From assembly GCA_008692225.1 (NCBI GenBank), contig VICG01000003.1, positions 427,501-491,500 on the forward strand: 64,000 bases of DNA, given 5' to 3'. A program made the position numbers and the translations under genes. The stretch is from Monilinia fructicola. Taxonomy: Eukaryota; Ascomycota; Leotiomycetes; Helotiales; Sclerotiniaceae. Positions 13,377 through 26,252 of the stretch are shown here, in pieces (the first letter of the stretch is position 1; every line of letters starts with the position of its first letter). Under the pieces are notes generated by a model. It had not been told where the DNA came from, did not search any database, and saw only the letters and a list, made by a program, of their open reading frames with translations.

Positions 13377-14525
13377 ATGATGGCCGATGTCCCTCGTAGG
13401 AAACCAATGCCACCTGGTTTTCAACTTCCGGCTCAAACCTCATATAATAATCATAGTCGAACTCGCACGACCTCTTCCAATTCTTTTCCTTCCATCAACT
13501 ATCCCCCACAACATCCACAACATCCACAACATCCACAAACCCTCTACCCGGGAAATATGCAGACCAATGGATATTCTTCACGGAGAACGCCTTCGACGGG
13601 GACGTTTTCGACAACGGCGAGCAGTGGGAATGGCCCTGTGCCCTATCGAGGTTCGCAAGACCTAAGACGATCTACCTCTTCACGATCGGGAAATCTACAA
13701 CCGCAAGGATATGTGGCTCTAATGCGAAAACAAAAGGCGACGGTGTGGTGTGATAGATCGCAACATGAGGATCCACGATTTGATCGCTCAACAAAAGGCT
13801 GCAAAGGAAAGAGCGGCGGCGGCAGTTCTCGGCGGTCCGTTACAGGGAAGGATATCTACAGGTGGCACAAATAGCCTGGTTGGAAGCAATAGGGTGACGG
13901 CCAAGATAAGACACCATGGCAAAGCGGGGTTGGTGGGATATAGTCCTGGAGATCTTGTGGGGTGTGGTCGGTGTGCCCATGAGATTGAGTGCTAGTGAAG
14001 TGGAAGGAGGAGATAGTGATGATGATGGAGATAGCGGAAGAATCTTATATCATCGAAGAACGGGGAGTGGACGTAGTAGTGTTGGAAGTGGAAGGAGGGG
14101 TCTCACGTATTCCCGACAATCCGGGGCAAGTTCGAATGCCGGTCGATGGAGCTCTGGCAATACACCACCTAGTGAGAAGGAAAGACAGAATTCATTTTCC
14201 GGATGTGGCGGAGGCTGGGGAAACTCCCGTACCCAACAGGCATTCAACCGCCCAGAGTTACTTCGAGGGGTGATGGAACGAGGAGTGCAGGAGGAGCATT
14301 AGCAGTGGGAGAGAGCGGATGGGATTGCAGATTTGAACTCGGGTGACGCAGCCAGGCTAGCAAGCAACAGCTTGCTTAAATCATCCATCACACGAGAAAA
14401 GAGTGTCAAAGAGCCCTGATGAATTAAGGAGAAGGGGAAGTGTCGATGAAAGAACGACAAGAACGATGACTCTAGGTGCTGGTCGACTATTTATCGCCAA
14501 CCCTGATCATTCAGATAGTGATTAA
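13377..14525 (+). CDS. Conserved fungal protein of unknown function, frameshifted as read
   Basis: Function unknown. The start MMADVPRRKPMPPGF leads into a Ser/Pro-rich region and a block GYVALMRKQKATVWCDR that I recall as conserved in ascomycete hypothetical proteins. Conserved-looking pieces then lie in different frames: LIAQQKAAKERAAAAVLGG (from about 13782), RHHGKAGLVGYSPGDLVG (to about 13961), VGVPMRLSASEVEG, ETPVPNRHSTAQSYF, DAARLASNSLLKSS, and the end TMTLGAGRLFIANPD with a stop near 14525. At least five single-base-type shifts are needed, one at the TTT run 13779-13781 and one near 13961. Either the gene is decaying or the assembly has uncorrected indels. The protein is low-complexity and Ser/Gly-rich with basic patches, with no catalytic motif or membrane segment. 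Confidence 0.6.
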
Positions 14526-15226
14526 TCATCGATGGAGAGAGAGAGGATTCACATGCGGATGGAACAAAAAAAGTACCAAGATACCAGGAGACCTGCGATT
14601 ATGAGAGGAGATACCTTTTTAGACGATGGAATTCACATCACACACACATGACGTTCAAAATAAGTTTACCTTGGAGCCAAGAGCCAAGAGCAAAGCGAGC
14701 AACTGCATTTAAAAGGCGTAGCATTGGAGTATCATGGGTTACATGGCAATATCAATTTGGATTGGTTTATTGGGGTTCAGGATGGGGTGTGCGTTGACTA
14801 GCATACACCTTGATGCACTTTACGCGCTCTACACATGGACATGGAGAGGTTTTGGATTGGGCATAAGGGGGTTGGTTGCTTTTATCACCCACTGCATGTT
14901 TATGGAGAGTTGACGGGAACTGGACGGGAATTGGCTCCAAACAATCGTTTTATTAGCGTGGCATTTGTTTTTGAGGGCCTGATGCATGGTTTAGGGTTGT
15001 GGCCTAGATGGCTCCTCGATACATACATACATACATACATATATTTAGGTGGAGATAATGGTATACTCGATGATTGAGAGATTGGATCTTGGGATTGAGC
15101 TTGAGCTTGAGCTTGAGCTTGAGCTTGAGCTTGATCTTGAGCAGTGATTCTCGTGAGGTCTATGTTTATTCGTGTGGTTGTGTGTGTTTGTGCTTGTGCT
15201 TGTGGCTTGTGCTTGGTACTGGTATC
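14526..15226. other. Intergenic, with GAGCTT repeat
   Basis: Downstream of the 13.4-kb gene. Contains CATA units near 15022-15042 and a GAGCTT hexamer array at about 15096-15132; no gene seen. Confidence 0.5.
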
Positions 15227-15811
15227 GGTATTGGTGTAAGAGTTTGAGAGGAGATCATGCCTGACTTCATCATCTCCCCATCTCCCTCATCTCCCTCCCC
15301 TTCCATTATTCTATCCCTCCATCCTTTATAGAGATATTCTTGTAATTCTATCTTCCTTTGTCTAATTATCCATCCTTTTTATCTCTTGGTTTATGATGCA
15401 TCCATTTCTTTATTCCTTTATTTATTTGGTATTGGTGTAAGAGTTTGAGATTATGCCTGACTTTATCATCTCCCCATCTTCCTCATCTCCCTCCCCCTTC
15501 CATTATTCTATCCCTCCATCCTTATGGAGATATTCTTGTCATTCTATCTTCCTTTGTCTAATTATCCATTTTTTTTATCTCTTGGTTTATACATCCATTT
15601 CTTTATTCCTCTATTTATTGGTATTGGTGTAAGAGTTTGAGATTATGCCTGACTTCATCATCTCCCCATCTCCCTTATCTCCCTCCCCCTTCCATTATTT
15701 TATCCCTTCATCCCTATGGAGATATTCTTGTAATTCTATCTTCCTTTGTCTAATTATCCATCTTTCTATCTCTTGGTTTGTACATCCATTTCTTTATTCC
15801 TCTATTCTTTA
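15227..15811. repeat. Three tandem copies of a roughly 195-bp unit
   Basis: Units begin at 15227, 15428 and 15620, each with GGTATTGGTGTAAGAG, then CATCTCCC/CCCTCCCC and GGAGATATTCTTGT. Copies are highly similar with small indels (201 and 192 bp periods) and are not coding. Confidence 0.9.
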
Positions 15812-16260
<449 letters not shown>

Positions 16261-16319
16261 TATCTTTGCTTTTTGGAATTTCTGGTTTCTAGTATTAGCT
16301 TTTTTTTTGTATCTTTTTT

Positions 16320-16630
16320 TTGTTGGAGGGAGGTTGGGAGAGGGGGAGGGGAGAGGAGGGAGGGGGAGAAGGGAGGGGTGGGAGAGGGGAGGAGAGAAGG
16401 GAGAAGGGAAGGTAATTTGGGATTGGAGGGCTGGAGGGCTGGAGGGTTAAAGGGTTGGAGAGTAAGAGGGGAGAGGAGGGAGAGGGAAAAGGAGTTTGAG
16501 GTTGGAGGGTTGGAGGGTTGAAGGGTTGAAGGATTGAAGGGTTGGAGGGTTGAAGGGTTGGAGGGTTAAAGGGTTGAAGGGTTAAAGGGTTGAAAGGGTT
16601 AAAGGGTTGGAGGGTTGAAAGATTAGAGTA
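16320..16630. repeat. G-rich tract and GGGTTGAA/GGAGGGTT minisatellite
   Basis: A purine-rich GGGAGA block (16325-16410) is followed by about twenty 8-10-bp units such as GGGTTGAA, GGGTTAAA and GGAGGGTT to about 16625. It is not the ascomycete telomere TTAGGG. Confidence 0.85.
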
Positions 16631-17100
16631 TTCGATGGTACGGCTCTTGTTTTGTCTGTCTAGGTTGCTTATGGCTGGTGGCTGGTGGGTAGGGGGGAGA
16701 CAGGAAAGGGAAGGGAGGGGTAATGATGATGATGATCAACCCATCCAGTGATGGTTCGGTGGTTAAAAGTGACTGGGTGGCTAGGTGGGTAAATGGAGAG
16801 AGGGAGGGCGATTAATGAATCAATGGATCGGATGGGGAAGAAAGGGTGATGGACGGGAGGGATTTTACTGTGATGATTAGTATAGGTAATTAGAGAAAGG
16901 GTATGGATATATGGAGAGGTACTATCTAGGTAGGTAGGTAGGTAGATAGGTAGTGAGTAGTGGGTAGTGAATAGTGAGTACCCATGTAGTTATATAGTAA
17001 TCTTACCTATTGATCAATTTCGATACCTACCCACCTCCACTACCTAGGTATGTATATATATATATATATATATCGCCTACCCTACTTCTCACCACCCCCC
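16631..17100. other. Gene-free interval
   Basis: Short GAT, GGTA and TA microsatellites; nothing else seen. Confidence 0.5.
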
Positions 17101-18340
17101 TCATTTAGTCAGTATTTCACACTCAAAACGGCCATTTTAAACGTATTAATAACTTTACGAAAAAAAGTTCTATGTTTTATAAATATTAATAAAAGCGGGT
17201 TTATATAATTCTTAATAAATTTCCAAGATCTTGGATTTTTGCGATTTTTTCATAAGAAATAATACATAGAATTATAAAAAATTATAATTTTTAGTTTTGG
17301 ATTTATATAGAATTTATATAAGAATTGCGGCTCTAGCTTATCGTATACCTTATATTTTCGTAATAGAATCCCTGTAAAATTTATATTTTCTTATATAAAT
17401 TAAAAAATTTTAATAACTTTTAGAAATATATATATTTTTATTCGAAATTTTTATTACTTTTATTTTAATATTAATAAAATATAGAATATAAAATCGTTTT
17501 TTTTATTTATTTTACTTGAAAAATCTTATATATTATTATACTTTTCCTATATAAAATAAGCGATGATTTTTAAAAACTTATATTATTTAATTTTATAGAA
17601 ATAATAATTTATTAAAAAAATTTATAAAAATAAATGAGTTTATTTTTATATAAATTTTAATAATTCTTTATATATTTAATTAAATATTATAAGATTTTTT
17701 ATAATATTTAATAATTTATTAAGAATATTAAAAGTTAAAAATAAATGTTTTTAATGTAAAAATATAAGGTGTGCGATAAGCTATAATTATAACTCTTATA
17801 AAATCAAAACTTTTAAAAAAATAATTATAACTTTTAAATAAAAATAAAAATAAATAAAAATAATTTATAAATTTTTATAAAATCTATTAATTAATATATA
17901 ATAAATACATTATTCAAAGTATATATAATAATATATAATTATTAAATAAATTAAAATTATAAATTTCTTATTTGAAATTCTATTATTAAAATCTATATTG
18001 AATATTTATTTTAAATAATTATATATTATTAAAATATAAGTTTAATTAAAATTAGTTTAAAAATTCTTTAAAAACCTTTAGATTATTTTTAGCTATTTTT
18101 ATTAAATGAATATAATCTCTTTTTAGAGATTTTAATTTTATATAATTAGGATTTATATATAATCGAAAATTAGAATTTTAACTTTTTTATAATCTTTTAT
18201 TATTTTTTTTCAAAAAAAATTCGCAAAAATTTAAGATTTTTAGAATCTATTGATTAATATATATAAGATCACTATTAAAAATTTTAACTAATTATATTAA
18301 TTATTTAAAGAGTTATTCATATGTTAAAATGGCCATTTTT
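17101..18340. repeat. AT-rich block with an inverted-repeat boundary
   Basis: Strongly AT-rich with no open frame. The left edge near 17105-17150 (CACACTCAAAACGGCCATTTTAA) and the right edge near 18318-18350 (GTTAAAATGGCCATTTTTGG) are near reverse complements, as are the flanks CCTACTTCTC (about 17080) and GAGAAGTAGGG (about 18377). This suggests a larger inverted-ended element of about 1.3 kb enclosing the family A MITE. Confidence 0.6.
17319..17798 (-). mobile_element. MITE, family A copy 2 (about 480 bp), inverted
   Basis: The left end AGAATTGCGGCTCTAGC corresponds to the right end of copies 1 and 3 and the right end reads GATAAGCTATAATTATAACTCT, so this copy lies in the opposite orientation. 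TA at each border. RIP-decayed and non-coding. It sits nested within the 17.1-18.35 kb AT-rich block. Confidence 0.85.
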
Positions 18341-18833
18341 GGTGTGAAATGCTGGCCAAATGAGGGGGGGGTGGCGAGAAGTAGGGTAGGCGACTTCTGG
18401 TACAGTACCTGCCCATACAATAGAGCAAGAGCGGAATTTTCCGTTATCTGTGGCTGGAGCTGTTAGTGTGGCTAGTGGTAGTGGTAGTGGTAGTGGATCG
18501 TGGCTGGAGGTCAACGCGAAACCCACTTTAGGAAGACGCGAGGGGAACACGATTAATATATTGGCGAGAGACGCGTTGTTGTATTGTATTGTGTTGAATT
18601 GAATTGAATCGCCTTGAATTTAATCCTGTTGAACCCATCCTCTTGAATTAAGTAATCGATAACTTTGATTCCGAAATTTGAAAAATTTGAAATTCGAAAT
18701 TAGAAGCGAATGGTTATTGTTTTATAGGAGGAAGGAGGATAGGGCACTTGATAGTTTTGAAAAGCCTCCCTGGTCGCAGGTCTGCCAATTATCGTTGTAT
18801 CGATAACGAAACCCGAACATCTCCATCCCATTC
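18341..18833 (+). promoter_or_regulatory. Upstream region of the CAF-1 gene
   Basis: Contains GTAGTG units (18475-18500) and TTGAATTGAATT-like direct repeats (18590-18625) ahead of the proposed start. No defined factor site is claimed. Confidence 0.35.
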
Positions 18834-21044
18834 ATGGATGCATATACAGAGTCTCTCGAAGCACCATCCGGCCGAGAAGCAAACGAAGCGATGGCGCCGG
18901 AAAAAAGAATCCGCTCGACCTCTCAAGAGGGATTTCGAGGCATCTTTCGGATCCATCGAAGCCTTTCCCGTCCATCATCGGGATCATCCCGCCTCGCGAG
19001 TCGAAGCCGACACTCCGCTCCCTCCCCACGAATCCAGCGATCGAGACCGCGCTGTCCCCGCCTCTGCAGATGAACGCCCGCGCGCGGACCGGAGAACTTA
19101 CATTCGAGCAAGGAGGGAGGGGACGAGAGGGTTCGCCTGCGGGTAGCTCGGCGAGTTCGTTGAGTGATTTGGGGTCGAGGAGCACGCCGAGTTTGAGGGG
19201 GGGGTCGCCGATGGTCGGGACGGCGTTTGCGGCGTTGAATGGGAATGGGGATGGGAATCGGGGGCCCGTGGCGAAGAAGCCGAAGTTGACGTTTGCGGAG
19301 AAGGAGGCGAGGAGGATTGAGAAGGAGTTTAGGGATGAGGAGAGGAAGAGGGAGAGGGAGAGGAGGAGAGCGAGAAGTTGGTTCATTTGGAGGAGAGGAG
19401 GAAGAGGGGAGAGGGAGAGGGATGAGGAGAAGAGGAGGAAGGAGGCGGAGAAGGAAGAGGAGAAGAGGAGGAAGGAGGCGGAGAAGGAGGTGGAGAGGAG
19501 GAGGAAGGAGGAGGAAAAAGGCGGTCAAGGAGGAGAAGAGGAGGTTGAAGGATGAGGAGAAACGCAGGAAGGATGAGGAGAAACAGAGGATTGAGGATGA
19601 GAAGAAGAAGAAGGCTGCTAGTCAGAAACTTTATCTTCTTTCTTTGGGACTCCAGCTTCGGCCAAAGCTTCCAAAGATGATCTTTCGACCAGTCCTGCTT
19701 CAGCAGGCCTTACCACGGCTGCGCCTCCTACGACCCCGGCAACTCCAAGCAAGAAGGAAATTTCACCGTATGAAAAATTGTTTCCGGCTTTCTTCGTTCA
19801 AAATGGGGTTAGGTTGGCACCGATTAATCGCTTTGAAAGAGATGAGGAGGGATCACAGGCTTTACAATCTACCATCGATGCATATATTTCTGGCAATCGA
19901 AGTCCGGGAAGAAAACGAGATTTCAATGCTGCGGAACTATTCCATCTCCCGTCCAACCATTCACTGAAGCGGGGAAGACCAATTATAGCCGTACGAGAGA
20001 TTATGGCCGAGTTATCTGGAAATCCTCCAAAACCCATCGACCTTACTACCGACTCTCAAAAGTCACAAATAAAACGCACGCGGGCTCAACTCCAAGATAT
20101 TCCCATGAAATATTTGAAATTTCAAGAAGACGTTCGGCCTCCTTATCAGGGTACATACACGCATACACCCATGTACGGAATATCGAAGTTGGCACGCAAT
20201 CCCATGAGACGCGACCTCCCGAATACAAATTACGATTATGATAGTGAAGCTGAGTGGATTGAGGATGAAGATGCGGAGGATTTGAATAGTGAGGGAGAGG
20301 AAGATGAAGAGGGTCTTGATGATGTGGAGGATATGGATGGATTCCTCGACGATGAGAATGATGAGTTGTTAATATCGAGACGTGCGATGGGTGGGATTCA
20401 AGGAGATTTGGAACCAGTTAGTACGGGCTTGTGTTGGGAGGACGCGAAGACGAAGAGTTCAAATGTTAAGATGATGGCATATAGGATGGAGTTTATGATT
20501 GGTAAGTTTTATCTTTCGTCCACCTCGCATCTTGTAGTTTGGAACGCACATGGATGCTAATATGAAATCAGATCCAAACCTCAAATCCATCGATCCTTTC
20601 TCAACGGAATATTGGGAACCCGTCGCAGCACCGGTTCAAACCGGAACAATGGATCCCCCACGTCTCCCTCTCAACTCTATGAAATCAACCAACACCCTCC
20701 AAACTTCCCCCTCTCCCTTGACCTCAACCTCCAACAACAAAGTCTCAAATCACAAGACCGTTCCGCTTTCTTTCTTCGCTTCTTCCCCTTCCACGACATC
20801 GACTCTTCCGCTCCACCAAAGTAGCGGAGGCGCAGACGCTAAACCCAAAAAATACCTCCCTGATTCGGATCTTCCGGCTTTCAAAGAGGCAATTCAAGGG
20901 AGTGACCTAAGTAAAGTGGGTTTGGTAGAGGTCCTGAAGAAGAAATTTCCGGGTAGGACGGGCGGGGCTATCAAGGCGACGTTGGATTTGGTGGCTAAGA
21001 GAGTGGGTGGGAAGGAGGTGGAGAAGAGGTGGGTTTTAGTTTGA
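18834..21044 (+). CDS. Chromatin assembly factor 1 large subunit (p150/Cac1-like), frameshifted as read
   Basis: CAF-1 deposits H3-H4 on newly replicated DNA in the nucleus, with PCNA. Seen in order: an N-terminal segment (LRSLPTNPAIETALSPPL), KLTFAEKEARRIEKEF opening the charged KER coiled-coil (about 19270-19620), SSFFGTPASAKAS resembling a PIP-like motif, the CAF1A core (YEKLFPAFFVQNGVRLAP; MKYLKFQEDVRPPYQGT), an acidic ED block (about 20245-20370), and a C-terminal winged-helix region (SDLPAFKEAIQGSDLSKVG to KRWVLV). An intron at 20502-20571 (GTAAGT, TGCTAAT, CAG) joins the core to the C-terminal exon. Frame changes are needed in the N-terminus, around 19360-19410, at 19513-19520 (AAAAAGG run) and near 19630-19645. 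From 19645 to the stop one frame plus the intron suffices. Identity is firm; whether the breaks are biological or assembly errors is open. Confidence 0.85.
20502..20571 (+). other. Intron of the CAF-1 gene
   Basis: 70 bp, GTAAGT donor, TGCTAAT branch-like site, CAG acceptor; splicing gives EFMI-DPNLKSIDPF and keeps the frame. Confidence 0.85.
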
Positions 21045-21640
21045 GGGGATTCTGGTGTGGCGTGTTTTATGAGGTGTGGATTGAGGGTTAAAGGTTGGAG
21101 ATGGGGGCGAGAAGGATCATGTTGTGAGGGGTTGGTTGCTGGAGTTTTGGGCGTAAGCATCGATATCAAATCGTTGGATGCTGGTGCTTGCTTTCTTGCT
21201 TGCAACATGCTACTTGCTACTTACCAGCTACCTATAAGTTTTGGGCTGGGCTGGACTGGGCTGGACTGGGATAGGTCGGACTGAATCGGAATGCAATGGA
21301 TGGATGGATGTATGTATGGGATAGACGGAGCGCTAATCGCACGGTACAAATCCTTGAAGGACTAGAAAAAAGTAAATTCAAGTAAAGAAGAGACAGACAG
21401 ATTCCGTTCTCCAATCTTACTCCTCTGCTACTGCTTATGTATATGTATATGTACATATGTATATGAATCTCGTTATACCTCTTACAACAAAATATGTAAA
21501 ATAGTACAGCACAAACATATAACATCCTGTTGAAAGTGCAATTGTGGTTCTGGATGATGAAGTTTTCGATGTGTGTATGTGTGGGGGGAGGGGAGGGGAG
21601 TTGTTGGTATTTTATTGATCCCTTTGTTCTGAATGTGTAC

Positions 21641-21733
<93 letters not shown>

Positions 21734-22528
21734 AGATTCAGCGAACGAATCCGAAAAGTCGAATGTGGCGAATGGGGAGATATCTGATCGGGTGAAGCGG
21801 TGGGAGTGGATGAGACGTGATGTGGCTAGGTACTAGGTATATACATATATTCTCTGCAACATCTCTCGGAAAACCGTATGCAAGATCCGAGGATGGATAT
21901 CCTACTGATATATAGCAGTTGGGGGATTAAACTTGGGGGGCTGGGCTGTAGATCTTGATTTTTTCGTTGGAGTATTGAGGGTTTGATGATGGTGGTCTTT
22001 GGTGTGGAGGTTTCTTGTGTTTGGGGGATGGGATGTGTTGGATTTTGGGTGGGCAGGTGTGTGTTGGTGTTGTGTGGGCTTTTGAGTGGGCATTTTAGGT
22101 TTAGGGGAGTGTTGTTTTATATGTAGGACGTAGTAGGGACTTGCTAATAGGTTTAGGAGTAATCTTTAGAGTTAGAAGATGGAGCACGGCAATTGGTGAT
22201 TTTCTGTCGCTAGGTATCTATCTGTTTGTATTTCCTAGATTGAGAATATTGTTAACGCTTGAGTTGAGTGATTTTGAGTCGGTAAGGTCTGGATCATTGG
22301 TGAACTCTCACCGTTGAGGATTAGCTTTTGATAAATGTGAGAGTCATGGTAGAGTATAGTTTGACACTGAGAATCAAGAAGATATCACCCGGTGCAAAAA
22401 CAATACTGTATGAATCAATATATATTTTCATCTTCCTCAAAGAAAGAGTCCTCTGATAATCATCAGGATGATGGGTTAAAACTCCTTTCCCCATCCGAGA
22501 TCAAACAAAAAATACCCTCCGGCTAACA
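21045..22528. other. Intergenic, with (GAT)n array
   Basis: Between CAF-1 and the minus-strand gene at 22.5 kb. Holds GGGCT units near 21240, an almost pure GAT array at 21641-21733, and T/G-rich DNA near 21910-22100. No gene seen. Confidence 0.55.
21641..21733. repeat. (GAT)n, about 31 units
   Basis: Near-perfect trinucleotide array; frames spell poly-Asp or poly-Met and are not coding. Confidence 0.95.
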
Positions 22529-23343
22529 CTAGACTGCCTTATCTGAATTCTTCTCTCCCGTCTCAGCATCACCATTGCCATCATTATTTTCAGCGTTGTC
22601 ACTTCTTCCACGATCGATGCCAGCATCATCATCATTTTCCTCCTCCGCCGGAAAACCAGCAATGATAGCCTCCAACCTCTCAATATAAGCCTCAATGTCG
22701 CCCCTCAACTTATGGTCAACCGCCATCGTGCGTTCCATCCGCTGAATGCGCTGGAGATCCCTCACCGACGGCGGACCTAAGAAAGCATCAACAACCAGCA
22801 TCGAAACGACAACAAGAGCACAAGATGCAACATACCATAAGCCACAACACGTCTCCGCTGCTCCAGCTCCACCGCATCCCGAACACTGTCCGCAATGCTC
22901 TGGACCCCGTGAAACAGGCCTTGGTCATGCCACCCCTCCATCAAACGATAGCAGCACACGAGGATATCGTGGAAGAGCGGGTTGGCGGCGCGGTCGACTT
23001 GGTGGACGAGCCGGTTGAGCTCCATGCCGATTCGGTTGTAGATTTCTTCCGGCGCGACGGTGATACCGACGGTGCGGATGAGTTGGAGTTCGATCTCGCG
23101 GGCGAGGCGGGAGCCGGGGTGGAGTGCTGGTGGTGTTAGTTGAGGGGAGAAGAGGGGATGGGAGATGGGAGATGGGAGATGGAAGATGGAAGATGGGTTT
23201 GGATGATTGGGTGACTCACTGACTCCTTTGGCGGAGTTTATGGCCCATGTTAGTTGGAGTTGATCGATGAATTCATCGATGGTGGCGGCGACAGCTTCGA
23301 TAGCTGAAGATGGGTATGGTGATTCGTTTGGGAGGTCAGCCAT
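22529..23343 (-). CDS. Unknown helical protein, 220 aa, three exons
   Basis: I do not recognise a family. Exons 23343-23220, 23126-22836 and 22776-22529, with introns of 93 bp (GTGAGT, CTAAC, CAG) and 59 bp (GTATGT, TAG), give one continuous frame. The start MADLPNESPYPSS leads to predicted helices (IEAVAATIDEFIDQLQLTW; SRLAREIELQLIRTVG; IYNRIGMELNRLVHQVDR; SVRDLQRIQRMERTMAVDH; DIEAYIERLEAIIAGF) and ends in an acidic Asp/Asn/Glu-rich tail. Two Cys lie together in LVCCYRLMEGW. No signal peptide or membrane span. The coherent splicing argues for a real, intact gene, tail-to-tail with CAF-1 about 1.5 kb away. The helical make-up would suit a small complex subunit, but that is a guess. Confidence 0.75.
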
Positions 23344-25870
23344 TGTGAATTGGACGGATTTTTCTTGGATAGGATGAGAGTAAAGTAAAAGAAGATGGGA
23401 AGATACAAGAGGGTTATTGATCCTCTCTAATATTCCGTAGAAAAGATGGAGGACCGAGAAGGTTTTATAGCATGGCTCTCAGATGATTGTTAGACTTCTA
23501 ACTTAATATTGTATTGAGCCTCGGTTAGTGAATTTCTATTGTGTAGATGGACTCATGGCAAGACAGTGAATTTGTTTTGGAAATTTGAAATCGTTTGACG
23601 AAGAACAATAAGATCAGGCGAGGTAGGTTGGCAAGTTGAGTATTGGGAGAAGAATAGAGATGATTAACCGAGATATATTACCTGGTATTTTTGGGAATTT
23701 TGCTGAGCTGTCTTTGCATTGTAATCTGTAGGAAAGTAGAATTTGTTCTTCTGCTGTTCAAACAAATCGCAGACTCTGCGGGATGGGATGAGATTTTTTC
23801 GTCCTCATTTTCTGTTTGCTCATTTCGTTTGTGCATCCTGCTGTAGTCTGCCAGTCGCTCATGATCAATCATGTCTTGTTCAGAGCAATAAAGAAAAAAG
23901 AATCTATGGACTGTCGTTGAGTATATCAACATGTCATAGAGATGGTTTGAATAAGATTGAAGCTTTCAATAAGAGGAGGTAGAAGTAGATGTGTTGTGTA
24001 CAACTAGAACTTGGAAATCTATGTTTGTTTTCAATTTGAAATTGAATCTTACTAACTTCCTGCCTTAGGCATGAGTTATTTTCAGCCACAGGTATAAAAA
24101 AATTGTAATATTTTGATGGAAAATGATGAAAAGTAACTCTTACATTGGCTAATTACGAGAAATAAGAATATTCACGTGATAACTTCCGTGTGGTTTGTTT
24201 GTTCATGTTTTCTCCTTAAGGTTACAATGTGTCATGGCTCGGTTAATCTGAGTGTTTGTGGAAACCATAAAAGGGGGATTTGACAATTGAATGAATAATT
24301 ATACCTAAGTACTCAACAGGATACTTGAGTATAAATGTAGAGATGAGATTATTTGCAAAACATATCACTGCAGCAGTATATATTTGATCTTTGAGCAGAG
24401 TAAAAGTTGAGGAGATCAGTGATTATACCTAGGTATATTCATTCAAACTTAGCAGAGCAGCAATATAAAGGATGATAACTAAATCATTTGAACCAAATGA
24501 GACTATAACCCATTTAAATAATTTACTCAGTTTGGGATGCATATTGCTTTTCTATTGATCAATGATCACATAGTGCCATCATCCATGGGACCAAAGCTCT
24601 AAAGTAGTTTGACAAGTTGTTAATAAAAACAAGTATTCTGCATATCTAGAAAGAAATATGAGCACTTAGGTACTTGATAATGTTTTAAAATAGAAAAGTT
24701 CTAATGATAAGATCCATGGGATGAAATGCACGTTAAGTTGAGCTTTCAAAGCACCGGCTACTGGTGATGAAAAGCAAAAGACAAACTTGTGAATGTTAGA
24801 TACAACAAAATATGAAAAATGTAGATAGCAGAAGATTATGACATCAAGTAACTTGGAAAGTGATTAGTTAAAAGTCAGACGAATATCTTTGGAGAATTTT
24901 CGAAAGTTGGAATAGTTATCAATACAATGATGTGAGTACGTAAACTTTTGGAATTTATTCCTGATTAAAGGTATCGTTGACTCTTCTTGAGACCCAATAT
25001 GAAGTAACGTTGGTGACAGAATAGAATGTGGACGGTATGTTCATTATTGAGCGTGATGGCCAAGTAACAAGTCAGAACAAACTGACTCAACATAACTGCC
25101 GTTCAGATATCGTCCATCGTACTGTGAGCACTTCACATTACAGAAAACTCTCTTTCGCTTTTAATGTTGAGCTAACTTAAGCATTGTTGAGCGATGTTGG
25201 AGTTATAGATATATTCAGATTTTGGAAGGATGCAAACAGGTGAAGACCTTGTAGTTGATGGGATATCTTCAAAGGTCTTGTTATAGACATCATTTTCTTT
25301 CATTTCGAGATTGAAAGTTAAAAAGATGATTGCACTAACAGAATATGAGATATTCCCATCAAGCCGTGTTTTGTTCGGAATGTTTCCACAATTCAAACCA
25401 CAAGTCCCCAAAGTGCAAAGGTTTCTCCAATGATAGTCTGCGGGACAAGCTTAATATTTTGAGCAAATACACTCTAGAATCAAAGTGAACCAGAATTGAA
25501 TGATAGATACATCAATCTCGAGAATCTGTTCCATAAATATTGAAAAAATGAGCTTCCACAGCCAACTTCACCACAAATTTCAATACTCCGTTTGAGATTT
25601 CAAGGTTTTCTTAACATTGAACCTTGTCAATTCTTCCTGCTTGTTTATGCACGAACGACCTAGCACCCTTGGCAATTCCAATTGAATTGACTACTCCGCA
25701 TCATAACATGGAAAAGAACTACCCGTCAGGAAAGAAAAGCCAGACTATCATGCAATATCTTTCAATAACGACGGTGACTGTGATAGTCGTGACGCGGCCG
25801 CTGCTTCCTGTCGAAAAATGGAATCTATTGAAAACACAATATCAGTATAGCCCGGACACACATGGTATTC
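23344..25870. other. Gene-poor interval
   Basis: About 2.5 kb of moderately AT-rich, non-repetitive DNA. Open frames (for example 25172-25411 minus) are short and match nothing I know. It includes the upstream region of the 23.3-kb gene at its left edge. Confidence 0.45.
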
Positions 25871-25899
25871 AGATCAAAAAAAGTATCTTACTATGTCAA

Positions 25900-26252
25900 T
25901 CACATATTTAGCTGACTCTTCCTCCTCCAACTTCTTACTCCACGCGGCACGGGTAACAGCGTCAAAATTTCTTTGAGCGGCGACGTACGCTGCCTCGTAA
26001 TCTGACGTTGCTTTGTATTCGTATTCGCATACCCGACAGGAGCTAGCCCGAGATCCATGATCATCTCCTGGTACGTTGACTTCTTCTTTGTTTGTGCAAA
26101 GTCTGCCATCTCGAGATAGACGACAAAGTCTGTATGTCCATATGGTCCACGTATGTGCAGGTAGTCCGGCGTGAAGAAGTAGACAACAGGCCGATTGCAA
26201 TGCAATCGATGAAACCTGGCACATCTTGCGCGGTAATAATATCCAAACACAA
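25900..26252 (-). pseudogene. Broken fragment of an unknown protein
   Basis: Two overlapping minus-strand frames look protein-like in succession: PDYLHIRGPYGHTDFVVYLE followed by MADFAQTKKKSTYQEM, then in another frame YKATSDYEAAYVAAQRNFDA and VTRAAWSKKLEEEESAKY. The hand-over near 26010 would need a single-base shift. I do not recognise the family. It may be a relic of a longer gene; it could also be chance. Confidence 0.3.

Noticed and set aside
21530..21836. Poly-Asp and poly-Met open frames
   Set aside because: Translation of the (GAT)n array.
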